Shown here in pieces: positions 1-8,208 of a DNA stretch of 64,000 bases (position 1 is its first letter; every line of letters begins with the position of its first letter). Source of the stretch: Acidobacteriota bacterium (GTDB lineage Bacteria; Acidobacteriota; Blastocatellia; UBA7656); NCBI GenBank assembly GCA_016201275.1, contig JACQDB010000135.1:1-64000 (forward strand). The letters run 5' to 3'. A program made the position numbers and the translations under genes. The notes under the pieces were generated by a model. It was not told the DNA's origin. It worked only from the letters and a program-made list of their open reading frames with translations, and searched no databases.

Positions 1-101
1 TGTCGCAACTGACACCCGAAGAAGCGACGAACTTGGTGGTGCGCCATCTGGTGAACCGAGCCAGGTCTCGAAAAAGTCGAATAAAACATAGGCATGATTG
101 A
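1..101 (+). CDS. 3' end of an unidentified gene, possibly a transposase (partial)
   Basis: An open frame enters from the left edge and stops at TGA 99-101. The visible 32 residues are rich in Arg, Lys and His and run from SQLTPEEATNLVV to a basic tail ending in RHRHD. The acidic-amphipathic stretch followed by a very basic tail resembles C-termini I associate with DDE transposases, and an insertion sequence lies immediately downstream, but the fragment is too short for a family call. It could equally be the end of a DNA-binding protein. Confidence 0.35.
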   Translation, partial: SQLTPEEATNLVVRHLVNRARSRKSRIKHRHD

Positions 102-147
102 CGTTACATCCTTTCCCCTAATGTGACATTGTCGAGGTAGTCAGACA

Positions 148-166
148 CCACCGGCGTAGCCGGTGG
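148..166. repeat. IS end hairpin (3' side of tnpA)
   Basis: Perfect 8-bp stem CCACCGGC / GCCGGTGG with a 3-nt loop, followed by CTTGATG. A second small stem, GCCGTCT / AGACGGC, follows within 35 nt. The sequence TGGCTTGATGAGC just after the stem recurs in inverted orientation near 664-678 beside the tnpA start, showing that the two ends of the element are related. Confidence 0.6.
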
Positions 167-222
167 CTTGATGAGCGGTGCCGTCTCAAAGACGGCTGAC
201 TAGAGCACGTTGCTCGTTGAAC

Positions 223-639
223 CTAAACGCGTCCTTCACCATCGGCTCCTTCTTGCTCACGGATATAGCGGCGGATTTGTTCCTCCTTGAAGCCCACAGT
301 GGAAACCGCATAACCTCGTGCCCAGAAGTGTTCTCCGGTGTAGTTGCGCTCTTTGCCTTGCCGTCGCGCAAGAGCTATTGCACTCTTGCCTTTCAAAAAA
401 CCGATCAGCGAAGACACCGCAAACTTTGGCGGGATGGCGATACAGATATGCACTGCATCCACCATCAAATGCCCTTCGATAATCTGGCACTCTTTCTGGC
501 GAGCCAACTCGTGAAAGATTGGCCCCAATTGTTTTCGCAGTTCCCCATACAACACTTTGCGGCGGCGTTTGGGGACAAAGACGACCTGATATTTGCAATC
601 CCAGCGGCAATGCGACAAGCTTTGATACGTGTTATCCAT
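223..639 (-). CDS. tnpA: IS200/IS605 TnpA transposase with a damaged HUH motif
   Basis: About 138 residues from the ATG at 639 (MDNTYQSL), the usual size of single-domain TnpA. The start is chosen because an AAGGAG ribosome site sits 7 nt upstream. Family landmarks are CKYQVVFVPKRRR near the N-terminus, IPPKFAV, FLKGKSA, HFWARGYAVSTVG, and the helix RRYIREQE that carries the catalytic tyrosine. In active Y1 transposases the metal-binding HUH motif reads D-H-x-H; here it reads V-D-A-V-H, so the first histidine is alanine, while the second histidine and the tyrosine remain. Single-strand cleavage and transposition are therefore probably lost, although the frame is open. Confidence 0.85.
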   Translation of the reverse strand: MDNTYQSLSHCRWDCKYQVVFVPKRRRKVLYGELRKQLGPIFHELARQKECQIIEGHLMVDAVHICIAIPPKFAVSSLIGFLKGKSAIALARRQGKERNYTGEHFWARGYAVSTVGFKEEQIRRYIREQEGADGEGRV

Positions 640-640
640 C

Positions 641-693
641 AAGTTTCTCCTTGTGATATAAATTGGCTCATCAAGCCACACAAGGAGAAACTT
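641..693 (-). promoter_or_regulatory. Hairpin sequestering the tnpA ribosome-binding site
   Basis: A perfect 15-bp inverted repeat (641-655 AAGTTTCTCCTTGTG; 679-693 its reverse complement) lies directly before the tnpA start. In the minus-strand transcript the 3' arm contains the AAGGAG ribosome site, so folding would mask it. A smaller stem TGGCT / AGCCA lies inside the loop. IS200 elements are known to repress tnpA translation with such a leader hairpin; this copy retains it although the enzyme motif has decayed. Confidence 0.65.
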
Positions 694-944
694 ACTACGG
701 GAACGCTCAAAGCTTTTCTAGTCTCACTGGTCGAACCAGTGGCTTACCCTTTGGGATTTACAGTTACGATGGTTTTCGCCTTGCGGGCAGCCCTCATCAG
801 GTACACGCCGCCATCCTCCAAGCCCTCACAGGTCTTTTGCCTTTTGTGCGCCGATGGTCTATGATGCCTCGCAAAATTACATAAACAACCGACGAGCAAA
901 GAGCCGCTGTTCGTTCATCTTTCTACAATTGAAAAGGGTACGAT

Positions 945-2645
945 ATGTCAAAACCAATTATTTATGACGCCATCGTCGTTGGTTCAGGCGCGACCGGCGG
1001 TTGGGCTGCCAAAGAGCTTGCAGAAAAAGGTCTGCGCGTTATCGTCTTGGAAGCGGGACGCCAGGTTGATCCGGAAAAAGAATTCACCGAACACCGATGG
1101 CCGTATGAAGTGCCTTTCCGAGGCACTGTTAATGCGAGCGAAATTTTCAAACGCCAGCCGATACAATCCAAGTGCTATGCGTCGAATGAATTCGCGCATC
1201 AGTTTTTCGTTGACGACGTGGACAATCCCTACACCACGCCTGCCGATAAACCCTTCGACTGGATTCGCGGACGACAGGTTGGCGGACGCACGATTATGTG
1301 GGGGCGGCAATCGTATCGTTTGAGCGATTATGAATTCAAAGCCGCCAGCCGCGATGGCTACGGCGAAGACTGGCCGCTTTCTTACGCCGAGCTTGCGCCG
1401 TATTACGACAAAGTAGATTGGTTTGTCGGCATCAGCGGCAACCCGGAAGGCTTGGCGCAATTGCCGGATGGCAAATTTCTGCCGCCTATGAAGATGACTT
1501 GCGGCGAATTATTTTTGAAACACGCGGTGGAAAAACGCTGGAAAGATCGCCGCGTCACCATCGGGCGTGCGGCGATTCTCACTCAAAAACATCAAGGACG
1601 CGCGGCCTGTCACTGGTGCGGCCATTGCGAACGCGGCTGCTCGACCTACTCCTATTTCAGCAGCCCCGGTTCGACCTTGCCCGCCGCTGCCAAGACCGGG
1701 CGCATGACCTTGCGTCCGCATTCCGTAGCCAGTCACCTCATCATTGACACCAACACCGGCAAAGCCAAAGGCGTCGCCTTCATTGACCAGCGCACCAAAC
1801 AAGCGCATGAAGTCTTCGGCAAAGTCGTGGTGTTGTGCGCCTCGACTATCGAATCAACGCGCTTGTTGTTAAACAGCGCCTCTCGTCAGCATCCGAACGG
1901 CGCGGGCAATTCATCGGGAATGCTTGGCCATTATTTGATGGATCATACTTATTCGGTGAGCCTCAGCGGACTGGTTCCCGATGCCGCCAACTATCCGTAC
2001 AATTTTGATGACGGGCGCAACAACGGTTTGTACATACCGAAATTCCGCAACGTCGGCACGGACAAGCAGAGCAAATACATTCGCGGCTACGGCATACAGG
2101 GCAGCGTCCAACGCGGGATGCTGCCGACCACCATCAGGATGATTCCCGGTTTTGGCGCGGCCTTCAAAAAAATGGTGCGCGAAGAGAAAGATGCGCCGCC
2201 TTTCTGGATGGCCGCCTTTGGTGAAATGTTGCCGCGTTTTGACAACACCGTAACCCTCAACAAAGATAAGCAAGATGCCTGGGGCATCCCCGTCGCGCAC
2301 ATCGAATGCACGCATTCGGACAACGAGCGTGCGATGGCCAAAGAGGCGCTGGAAGATTTGAAAGAAATGGCCAGCGAAGCGAAATTCCAGATTCAATCTG
2401 CCAACTCGCTGTTGGCCGCGCCGGGGCTGGCGATTCACGAAGTCGGCACCGCCCGCATGGGCAACGACCCGAAGAAATCGGTGTTGAACAAGTACAATCA
2501 AAGCTGGGACATCAAAAATCTTTTCGTCACCGATGGCGCGTGTTTTGTTTCGATGGGCTGCCAGAATCCGACCTTGACGATGATGGCTTTAACGGTCAGA
2601 GCCTGTGAATACATCGTCAGCGAATATAAAAAAGGCAACCTGTGA
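945..2645 (+). CDS. GMC-family FAD-dependent oxidoreductase with a four-Cys motif
   Basis: 566 residues. The N-terminal dinucleotide fold is [14 protein letters not shown] with LEAGR at about 34-38. The C-terminal GMC half has HEVGTARMG and the [10 protein letters not shown] segment that close the FAD and substrate site. Residues 222-232 read [11 protein letters not shown], a CX2CX2CX3C arrangement; a Cys-rich Fe-S segment at the equivalent place is known in FAD-dependent glucose/gluconate dehydrogenase subunits, so electron transfer through a cluster is likely (inference). It probably oxidises an alcohol or sugar and passes electrons to a carrier. The usual small subunit-3 partner is not visible; the upstream side is occupied by the IS. 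The start follows AAAAGGG by 6 nt. Confidence 0.88.
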   Translation: MSKPIIYDAIVVGSGATGGWAAKELAEKGLRVIVLEAGRQVDPEKEFTEHRWPYEVPFRGTVNASEIFKRQPIQSKCYASNEFAHQFFVDDVDNPYTTPADKPFDWIRGRQVGGRTIMWGRQSYRLSDYEFKAASRDGYGEDWPLSYAELAPYYDKVDWFVGISGNPEGLAQLPDGKFLPPMKMTCGELFLKHAVEKRWKDRRVTIGRAAILTQKHQGRAACHWCGHCERGCSTYSYFSSPGSTLPAAAKTGRMTLRPHSVASHLIIDTNTGKAKGVAFIDQRTKQAHEVFGKVVVLCASTIESTRLLLNSASRQHPNGAGNSSGMLGHYLMDHTYSVSLSGLVPDAANYPYNFDDGRNNGLYIPKFRNVGTDKQSKYIRGYGIQGSVQRGMLPTTIRMIPGFGAAFKKMVREEKDAPPFWMAAFGEMLPRFDNTVTLNKDKQDAWGIPVAHIECTHSDNERAMAKEALEDLKEMASEAKFQIQSANSLLAAPGLAIHEVGTARMGNDPKKSVLNKYNQSWDIKNLFVTDGACFVSMGCQNPTLTMMALTVRACEYIVSEYKKGNL

Positions 2646-2807
2646 AAAGCGACGCGGTTTCCTGAAACCAACCAGCGATAGCTGCAAACGGCGCGTGTTG
2701 CAGCGCGTATGACAAAGCGCCATTGAGAACCAGCGGACGCAACGCTTTTGAGCATGGATTAGCACCGCTAAAATTCGGATGCGTTGAGAAGCCGTCTGTG
2801 ATGCAAT

Positions 2808-3057
2808 GACTCAGCCAGTGCCTGCGGCTGCGCCGCTTTAACGACTCAGCCAGTGCTTGCGGCGGTGCCGCTTTGAGGTGCGGACAGGCTGTGCCTTTCC
2901 GTAAGCTATGCTCCCCACTCTCGCGGCTGCGCCGCCCTTGGGTTTCTGCCGCCAAGCTTTTCTGAGGCGCAGCCTCCGGTGCGGCAGAGCCGCGAAAAAG
3001 TAACACCAGCCTAGCGGAGAGTCTATGACTCTCCGCACCTCAAAGCGGCACCGCCGC
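2808..3057. repeat. 35-bp tandem repeat and nested inverted repeats
   Basis: Two tandem 35-bp units begin GACTCAGCCAGTG (2808-2842 and 2843-2877). The second unit runs into a 26-bp arm at 2859-2884 that is perfectly complementary to 3032-3057. Inside, a 10-bp hairpin GCGGAGAGTC / GACTCTCCGC with loop TAT occupies 3014-3036. Stop codons and the symmetry argue against coding. This and the two neighbouring elements fill the 750-bp gap after the GMC gene. Confidence 0.7.
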
Positions 3058-3092
3058 ACCGCATTCAACCCTTGCAAACAGGCCGGGGAGTT

Positions 3093-3189
3093 AGGGCGTG
3101 TCGCAGAAATGGATGTTCTCTCCAGATATTGTGGGTGATGTTTAATCATCTACAACATATAGACGATTGCTGGAATTCTGCGACACCCT
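3093..3189. mobile_element. MITE-like element, copy A (most complete)
   Basis: About 97 bp bounded by inverted ends TGTCGCAGAA / TTCTGCGACA. The core contains CCAGATATTGTG and CTACAACATAT, which are themselves roughly complementary, so the whole unit is an imperfect palindrome. Related sequence recurs at 7873-7917 (half), 45323-45418 and 57175-57250 (opposite orientation). It has no coding capacity, as expected for a miniature element mobilised in trans. No matching transposase is in the window. Confidence 0.65.
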
Positions 3190-3295
3190 CTATATGCGCG
3201 GCACACCAAGATTCGGGAGATGAAACTTGGCGAACCGCCTGAATGTTCATCGCGTCGCGGCGCTCATACCGAATCTTGGGGGGCCGCGCATATAG
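3190..3295. repeat. Long inverted repeat, 27-bp arms
   Basis: Arms at 3190-3216 and 3269-3295 match at 25 of 27 positions (CTATATGCGCGGC at the outer edge, AAGATTCGG at the inner edge) around a 52-nt loop. It abuts MITE copy A. There is no T tract after it, so it is not an evident intrinsic terminator. It lies about 100 bp before the aminotransferase gene and could be a leader structure or a separate repeat. Confidence 0.6.
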
Positions 3296-3398
3296 TTACT
3301 ATTTCTTACTCCAGCCGCACCAATTCCGGTTCGCTTTCACTGCCAAAAAACTATATGATTGCGCCAAATGCTTTACGAGTTTTCAACCGAGGTGAGCC

Positions 3399-4697
3399 AT
3401 GTTTACACGACGAAATTTTTTGCGAACCTTCAGCACGGCAACCGCTTTGGGCGCAGTGGCGGCATTTCGCGACGACAGCCTTGAGCGCGTCTTTGCGGTC
3501 AGCAAAAACACCAGCAACCGCAGCGCCGAAGAGATGGCTACGGATGAAGATTTCTGGCGCGAGATTCAAAACGCTTTCACGCTCGACCGCACCATCATCA
3601 ATTTGAACAACGGCGGCGTCTGCCCGTCGCCGCGCATCGTTCACGAAGCCATGAAGCATTATGCAGATATTTCCAACGAAGCGCCGAGTTATTCGATGTG
3701 GCGATTGCTTGAACCCAATATCGAAAGCGTGCGGCGCGGCTTGGCCAACGCTTTCGGCTGCGATGCGGAAGAGTTGGCGATCACGCGCAATGCCAGCGAG
3801 GCGCTGGAAATCTGCCAGTTCGGTTTAGACCTCAAAGCCGGCGACGAAGTGTTGACCACCAATCAAGACTACGGGCGCATGATTAACACCTATTTGCAAC
3901 GCCAACGCCGCGAAGGCATCAAGCTGCGCCAGATTTCTTTCCCAGTGCCGCCGCCTTCGCAAGACGCTTTGTATGACCTCTTCGCCAAAGCCATCACGCC
4001 GCAAACCAAAGTGATTCACGTTTGTCACATCACCAATTTGACCGGGCAGATTTTTCCCATCAAACGCATATGCCAGATGGCGCATGAACGCGGCATCGAA
4101 GTCATCGTGGACGGGGCGCACGCCTTCGCGCATTTCCCTTTCAAACTCGCCGATCTGGATTGCGATTATTACGGCACGAGCCTGCACAAATGGTTGCTTG
4201 CGCCCATCGGCACGGGCTTCTTGTATGTGCGAAAAGCGAAGATCAAAAAGCTCTGGCCGTTGATGGCGGCGGATCAAAAACAGGACGACGACATACGCAA
4301 GTTTGAAGAGATCGGCACGCATCCGGCGGCAACGCACAACGCTATCGCCGAAGCCTTGAATTTTCATGAAGGCATAGGCATTGAGCGCAAAGCCGCAAGG
4401 TTGCGTTATTTGAAAAACCTCTGGGCGAAGCGTTTGGAAAAGACCGGGCGCGTCAAACTGCTGACGCCTTACGACCCGGCGCAATCTTGCGCTTTGGCGA
4501 ATTTTTCTGTCGAAGGCCTAGACCCGGTGAAACTTGGCGGGTATTTGTGGGAGAAGTATCGCATCAACTGCACGCCGATTGTTCACTCCGAATTCAGCGG
4601 CATACGCATCACGCCCAATGTCTATACGACGCTTCGTGAGTTGGATATTTTCTGCGAAGCCGTCGAAAAAGTCATACGCCAGGGCTTGCCCGCGTAA
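3399..4697 (+). CDS. Tat-exported class V aminotransferase (isopenicillin-N-epimerase-like)
   Basis: 432 residues. The N-terminus MFTRRNFLRT plus a short hydrophobic stretch is a twin-arginine signal, so the protein is probably exported folded with its cofactor. The PLP-fold landmarks are NNGGVCPSP (70-78), ITRNASEALE, VIVDGAHAF with the cofactor-contacting Asp near 238, and SLHKWLLAP, in which Lys264 should form the Schiff base. The class covers desulfurases, epimerases and lyases; the overall layout is closest to the isopenicillin-N-epimerase-like branch, and the substrate is unknown. GAGGTGA 3 nt before the ATG supports this start. Confidence 0.85.
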   Translation: MFTRRNFLRTFSTATALGAVAAFRDDSLERVFAVSKNTSNRSAEEMATDEDFWREIQNAFTLDRTIINLNNGGVCPSPRIVHEAMKHYADISNEAPSYSMWRLLEPNIESVRRGLANAFGCDAEELAITRNASEALEICQFGLDLKAGDEVLTTNQDYGRMINTYLQRQRREGIKLRQISFPVPPPSQDALYDLFAKAITPQTKVIHVCHITNLTGQIFPIKRICQMAHERGIEVIVDGAHAFAHFPFKLADLDCDYYGTSLHKWLLAPIGTGFLYVRKAKIKKLWPLMAADQKQDDDIRKFEEIGTHPAATHNAIAEALNFHEGIGIERKAARLRYLKNLWAKRLEKTGRVKLLTPYDPAQSCALANFSVEGLDPVKLGGYLWEKYRINCTPIVHSEFSGIRITPNVYTTLRELDIFCEAVEKVIRQGLPA

Positions 4698-4780
4698 AAA
4701 GCTGGCGCTTGGTGGGCAACCGGATTGCCCTGAAGCGCGAACGATTGGGCAAGCGGCGGATAATTTTTTATTATTGAAGA

Positions 4781-5842
4781 ATGAGCGTGATTGAACTTTG
4801 GGGATTGGAGAATGTCGGGTTGATGTTACAGGAGCCAGGGCAGTCGTTATCTGTCAAAGGGGTTTGGCAAAAATTTTATGATGTTCTGAACTACTCGCTC
4901 ATTCCGAACACCAATTATCAAATCTCGATTCTCAATATATTGGTGTTCACGCTGGTTCTGTTTATCGCCTTAATTTTCTCGCGCCTCATCCGAAAATTTC
5001 TCGACAAGCGGGTGTTGCCGCGACTTGGCCATATAGACAAAGGCTTCCAATATACCCTGCTGCGGGTGCTACATTACATCATTGTTTTTGTGGGCGTGTT
5101 GTACGCTCTGAAGATCGGCTTTGGTGCTGACCTCACCGGCATCGCTGTCATTGTCGGTTTTCTTTCGGTAGGCATAGGCTTCGGTCTGCAAGCGATCACC
5201 GGCGATGTGATTTCCGGCTTCATACTGTTGTTTGAACGACCGCTGCGGGTTGGCGATTATTTGAAGTTGGGCGAAATGGAAGGCCGGGTATCGCAAATCA
5301 ATCTGCGCTCGACCATGTTGATTACCAACGATCAAGTCACCATCATCGTGCCGAATTCCGAACTCGTGAAAAACCGCGTCATCAACTGGTCGTACAGCCC
5401 CAAAGTCAGACTCCGCATTCCCGTAGAGACTGCCGAATCCCATGACCTCGCCAGTGTTGCCGCCGCCTTAATCAAAGCCGCAGAGGGCATCAACCATGTG
5501 CTGACCGAGCCACAACCGAAGGTGCGCTTCTTAGGACACGGCGATTCGTCCATGCAGTTTGAGTTGTTAATCTGGACGGATATGCCGCACGACCATCAAC
5601 AGATTCGCAGCGATGTGAACAGTCAGATTCATCAACTGTTCAATGAAGGCGGCATCCTGACGCCAACCCTGCAACGCGAATTCAACCTACGCGGCGGCGT
5701 CATTCAATTGAATAAAAAGAAAAAAGCCAAAAGCAAAACGCCCGAGCCAGTTATGGAGCGCACCGCCAATGACACGCGCCAGGCCGCCGGACAAAAAGTC
5801 GAAGCGCAAAAGCTCGAAGCGAAAATTCTGCCTGAAGAATGA
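4781..5842 (+). CDS. MscS-family mechanosensitive channel
   Basis: 353 residues with three hydrophobic segments at about 45-65, 85-110 and 115-140. The pore helix and beta domain are typical: VGFLSVGIGFGLQAITGDVISGF, then FERPLRVGDYL and a beta domain with IVPNSELVKNRVINWS. It would release solutes across the inner membrane on osmotic downshock. The C-terminus (about 305-353) is a charged Lys/Glu/Ala tail, probably disordered. The start is uncertain because the upstream GAAGA is very close to the ATG; an in-frame ATG at 4823 is possible and would drop a short leader. Confidence 0.88.
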   Translation: MSVIELWGLENVGLMLQEPGQSLSVKGVWQKFYDVLNYSLIPNTNYQISILNILVFTLVLFIALIFSRLIRKFLDKRVLPRLGHIDKGFQYTLLRVLHYIIVFVGVLYALKIGFGADLTGIAVIVGFLSVGIGFGLQAITGDVISGFILLFERPLRVGDYLKLGEMEGRVSQINLRSTMLITNDQVTIIVPNSELVKNRVINWSYSPKVRLRIPVETAESHDLASVAAALIKAAEGINHVLTEPQPKVRFLGHGDSSMQFELLIWTDMPHDHQQIRSDVNSQIHQLFNEGGILTPTLQREFNLRGGVIQLNKKKKAKSKTPEPVMERTANDTRQAAGQKVEAQKLEAKILPEE

Positions 5843-6270
5843 CACCCCTTGCCGCCAGAAGAGGACGGCGGAAACGGCAACCGCCTAGGGATACCGCTGC
5901 ACACCGATACAAGCAAGACGGCAAGCGCTACACGCCAGTTCATCAAAGGGCGTGGTCGCTGTTCATTGGTGGTGTGCAAGGGCTCTCGAAATCGGCGCGA
6001 CCGGTTTGGCGAGGCGGCCTTTGCCGTGACTGTTTTTCAGCAAAAGGGCTGACAGATTCTTGCTCTCTTCGGGTATAATAAAAAACTGAACTCCCCTCAA
6101 GCGGTGGGCGTTTGGTATTACCGATTGCAAAACCAACGAAGAAGCACTTTGTTGAGCAGCGGTCAGAGCCTGCGAAATCCAGCAGTCAGAGATCACCTCT
6201 CAACGTAAGTGCTGTTATGCTGCAATTCGGTATCAGGTTGTTGAAAGCAGTTTTTTTATTCAGTTTTACT
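5843..6270. other. Intergenic region before the lytic transglycosylase
   Basis: No convincing gene. Open frames here are short and lack family features or ribosome sites. The only signal I can support is the candidate promoter at 6049-6079. The stretch 6112-6270 is open in frame with the downstream gene but its peptide looks non-coding. Confidence 0.5.
6049..6079 (+). promoter_or_regulatory. Candidate sigma-70 promoter
   Basis: CTGACA at 6049-6054 (one mismatch to TTGACA) is followed after 19 nt by a perfect TATAAT at 6074-6079. It points at the lytic transglycosylase gene and would give a leader of about 185 nt to the ATG at 6271. Confidence 0.45.
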
Positions 6271-7506
6271 ATGCGGAAAATAGCTACACTCAAGTTTATC
6301 TCGTTTTTACTGATCACCACATTTCTGGTTGCGCGCGCTGGCGAAGTCATGGCCTATGGCCGCGATCAGGCGCAAGACAACAAGCAGTCACAAATTGACG
6401 AAATCATTAACCGCGCCGAAAAGCATTACAGCCAAGGCGAAGCGGCGTACAAGGGCGGCCAATATGATTTCGCCCGCAATGAATTTGATCAAGCTGTAGA
6501 TACCATCTTCATCGCTTCGATTGATGTCCGCAGCGATGACCGTTTGCGTATCTATTACCGCCAGCTTGTTGAAAAAATTAATCACTACCAAATTGATTCT
6601 CTGGATGCTAAAAATGGCGGCTTCAGCGAACAGCGTTACGAACCATCGCCGCTTGACCGCCTCGCTTCCTTATCCGAAGCCGACCTCAGCGAAGTGGTTG
6701 CCGAAGATGTGGATTTGACCAACACGCGCTTCAATTTCGATTTCGAGGCGGCTTATCCGGTGCGGCAATTCATCAGCTATTTCACCAAAGGACGCGGACG
6801 CGCCACCTTGGAAGCCGGGCTGCATCGCTCAACCAAATACCGCGAACTGGCGACGCGGATATTTAAGGAAGAAGGCGTGCCGACGGATTTAATCTGGCTG
6901 GCGCAAGTGGAATCGAGTTGGAACCCGAACGCTTATTCATCGGCAGGCGCAAAAGGCATATGGCAATTTATGCCAGCGGCGGGGTCGCGTTTCGGCCTGT
7001 CGCAAAACTACTGGGTTGACGAGCGCTCGCATCCCGAAAAATCTACGCGGGCGGCGGCGAAATATTTGAAGTGGCTGGCGACGCGCTATCACGGCAACTG
7101 GACTTTGGCGCTGGCGGCTTACAACACCGGCGAGGGCAATGTGGATTCGGCGATTGCGCGTTCCGGCAGTCGCGATTTCTGGCGTATGCACAGCAGCGGC
7201 TATATGGCGCAGGAGACGCGCAATTATGTGCCAGCGATTTTAGCGGTGATTACCATCGCGAAAAACCCCGTCAAATATGGCTTTCAAATGCCCCCCGCTT
7301 ACGCTTTGAAATACGAGACCCGCGCCATTGCCAAGCAAACTGATTTGCACCCGTTGGCCAAGAAATTGAACATCTCTTACGGCGCGTTGCTGGATTTGAA
7401 TCCTGAATTGCAACACGGCGTCACACCTCCCGGCAAACACCTCATTCGCGTGCCTGCGGTGCTTGAACCAAAAGTCGAAAAAGCCGCAGGCGAAGGCGAA
7501 AAATGA
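6271..7506 (+). CDS. Secreted lytic transglycosylase (MltD/SLT type) with LysM-like tail
   Basis: 411 residues from the ATG at 6271, chosen because it opens a normal signal peptide (MRKIATLKFISFLLITTFLVA). No strong ribosome site is visible; an in-frame ATG at 6217 is the alternative. After a helical region carrying a TPR-like stretch (QGEAAYKGGQYDFARNEFD), the SLT domain has QVESSWNP with the catalytic Glu near 214, then SAGAKGIWQFMPA and AYNTGEGNV. The end (HPLAKKLNISYGALLDLNP) resembles one LysM peptidoglycan-binding motif. It cleaves the glycan strand between MurNAc and GlcNAc in the periplasm. Confidence 0.88.
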   Translation: MRKIATLKFISFLLITTFLVARAGEVMAYGRDQAQDNKQSQIDEIINRAEKHYSQGEAAYKGGQYDFARNEFDQAVDTIFIASIDVRSDDRLRIYYRQLVEKINHYQIDSLDAKNGGFSEQRYEPSPLDRLASLSEADLSEVVAEDVDLTNTRFNFDFEAAYPVRQFISYFTKGRGRATLEAGLHRSTKYRELATRIFKEEGVPTDLIWLAQVESSWNPNAYSSAGAKGIWQFMPAAGSRFGLSQNYWVDERSHPEKSTRAAAKYLKWLATRYHGNWTLALAAYNTGEGNVDSAIARSGSRDFWRMHSSGYMAQETRNYVPAILAVITIAKNPVKYGFQMPPAYALKYETRAIAKQTDLHPLAKKLNISYGALLDLNPELQHGVTPPGKHLIRVPAVLEPKVEKAAGEGEK

Positions 7507-7694
7507 TTTAGTCATTCGTCCGTAGTCCTTAGCTCGACTTTGTACATTTTGAGATTGGACAACCCCAATCAAGCGCTGACGTTGTGGTTCGCGCCTGGAA
7601 TGATTGAACCTCAGCTTGTTGAGGTGAGGCTCAATAATTCCCAGGGTTGAAAAAACCAATGAAATCAGACTGCTTCGCCGCTGAAAAATCTAGC

Positions 7695-7867
7695 AACGGA
7701 GAGCCGAAGCGGTGAGGCTATTCATCTGAATCCTCCCAACGGAAAGCCGAAGCGGTTTGGCCATTCGCCTGAATCCCCCCCACGGCAGTTGGGGGATGCT
7801 TAAAGTCCAGCCTACACACTAAGCAAGCAAGGTTTTTTTGCAATCCCCCCAACGGCAGTTGGGGGAT
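7695..7867. repeat. 43-bp tandem repeat and twin C5/G5 hairpins
   Basis: Two 43-bp units start at 7695 and 7738 (AACGGAGAGCCGAAGCGGT and AACGGAAAGCCGAAGCGGT). The second merges into ATCCCCC...GTTGGGGGAT, a hairpin repeated at about 7843-7867. No open reading frame of interest overlaps them. Confidence 0.6.
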
Positions 7868-7872
7868 GGACC

Positions 7873-7917
7873 AACTACAACATATGGGGTGTTGCTGGAA
7901 TTTTGCGACACGCTCTA
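7873..7917. mobile_element. MITE-like element, copy B (right half only)
   Basis: CTACAACATATGGGGTGTTGCTGGAATTTTGCGACACGCTCT matches, in pieces, the right half of copies A and C, including the TTGCGACAC end. The left half and its inverted end are missing, so this is a truncated copy. Confidence 0.55.
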
Positions 7918-7965
7918 GTTACAAACTTTATAGCGAATTGCATTTGCCTATGCCCACCACACCTA

Positions 7966-7996
7966 GTTGAGAGGTGGTCACAGACCGCCTCTCAAC
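7966..7996. repeat. Palindromic GAGGCGGTC-family hairpin, copy 1
   Basis: Arms GTTGAGAGGTGGTC / GACCGCCTCTCAAC with a 3-nt loop, one mismatch that can pair G-U. Related copies are at 18652-18698, 42491-42544 and 57791-57844. It lies between two plus-strand genes with no T tract. Confidence 0.65.
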
Positions 7997-8208
7997 CAAT
8001 CACCCACATCTGCAAGCCGCTATAAGAATCCCCGAAAGTCGTTGCCGCAAGTTGAAAAGCTAAGGACTACGGACTACATCACAAAACAAGACTGTTGCGG
8101 CGGTCTGCGCCCTGCGGTATGATCGCAGAGTAAAATTTTTAGCAGCTTCCTGCCTCCCTTTCGATAACGCTTAACCATCAAGGAAACCCGCAAGAGGTTT
8201 ACCGCAAT

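Larger units (their letters stand above)
139..750 (-). mobile_element. IS200/IS605-type insertion sequence, decayed
   Basis: A single small TnpA gene lies between two short subterminal hairpins, the layout of IS200-type elements, which lack terminal inverted repeats. The left hairpin has 8-bp arms CCACCGGC / GCCGGTGG with loop GTA at 148-166. The right hairpin has 7-bp arms CACTGGT / ACCAGTG with loop CGA at 725-741. Both hairpins run in the same orientation into GTGGCTT, as expected for the paired end structures recognised by TnpA. Exact cleavage sites cannot be read from one copy, so the limits are approximate. The transposase has lost a catalytic histidine, so the copy is probably immobile. 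Confidence 0.75.
7518..8074. repeat. Heptad inverted repeat split by other repeats
   Basis: GTCCGTAGTCCTTAGCT at 7518-7534 is perfectly complementary to 8058-8074, 17 bp, but 523 bp apart. Elsewhere in the window such AGTCCNT heptad arms lie about 16-75 nt apart. The interval holds a 43-bp tandem repeat, two CCCCC/GGGGG hairpins, a half MITE and a palindromic hairpin. The simplest reading is a heptad hairpin downstream of the transglycosylase gene into which other repeats were inserted. Confidence 0.45.

Noticed and set aside
178-864. A 228-codon plus-strand frame over the IS element
   Set aside because: It overlaps tnpA on the opposite strand, and the tnpA frame carries the family motifs and a ribosome site.
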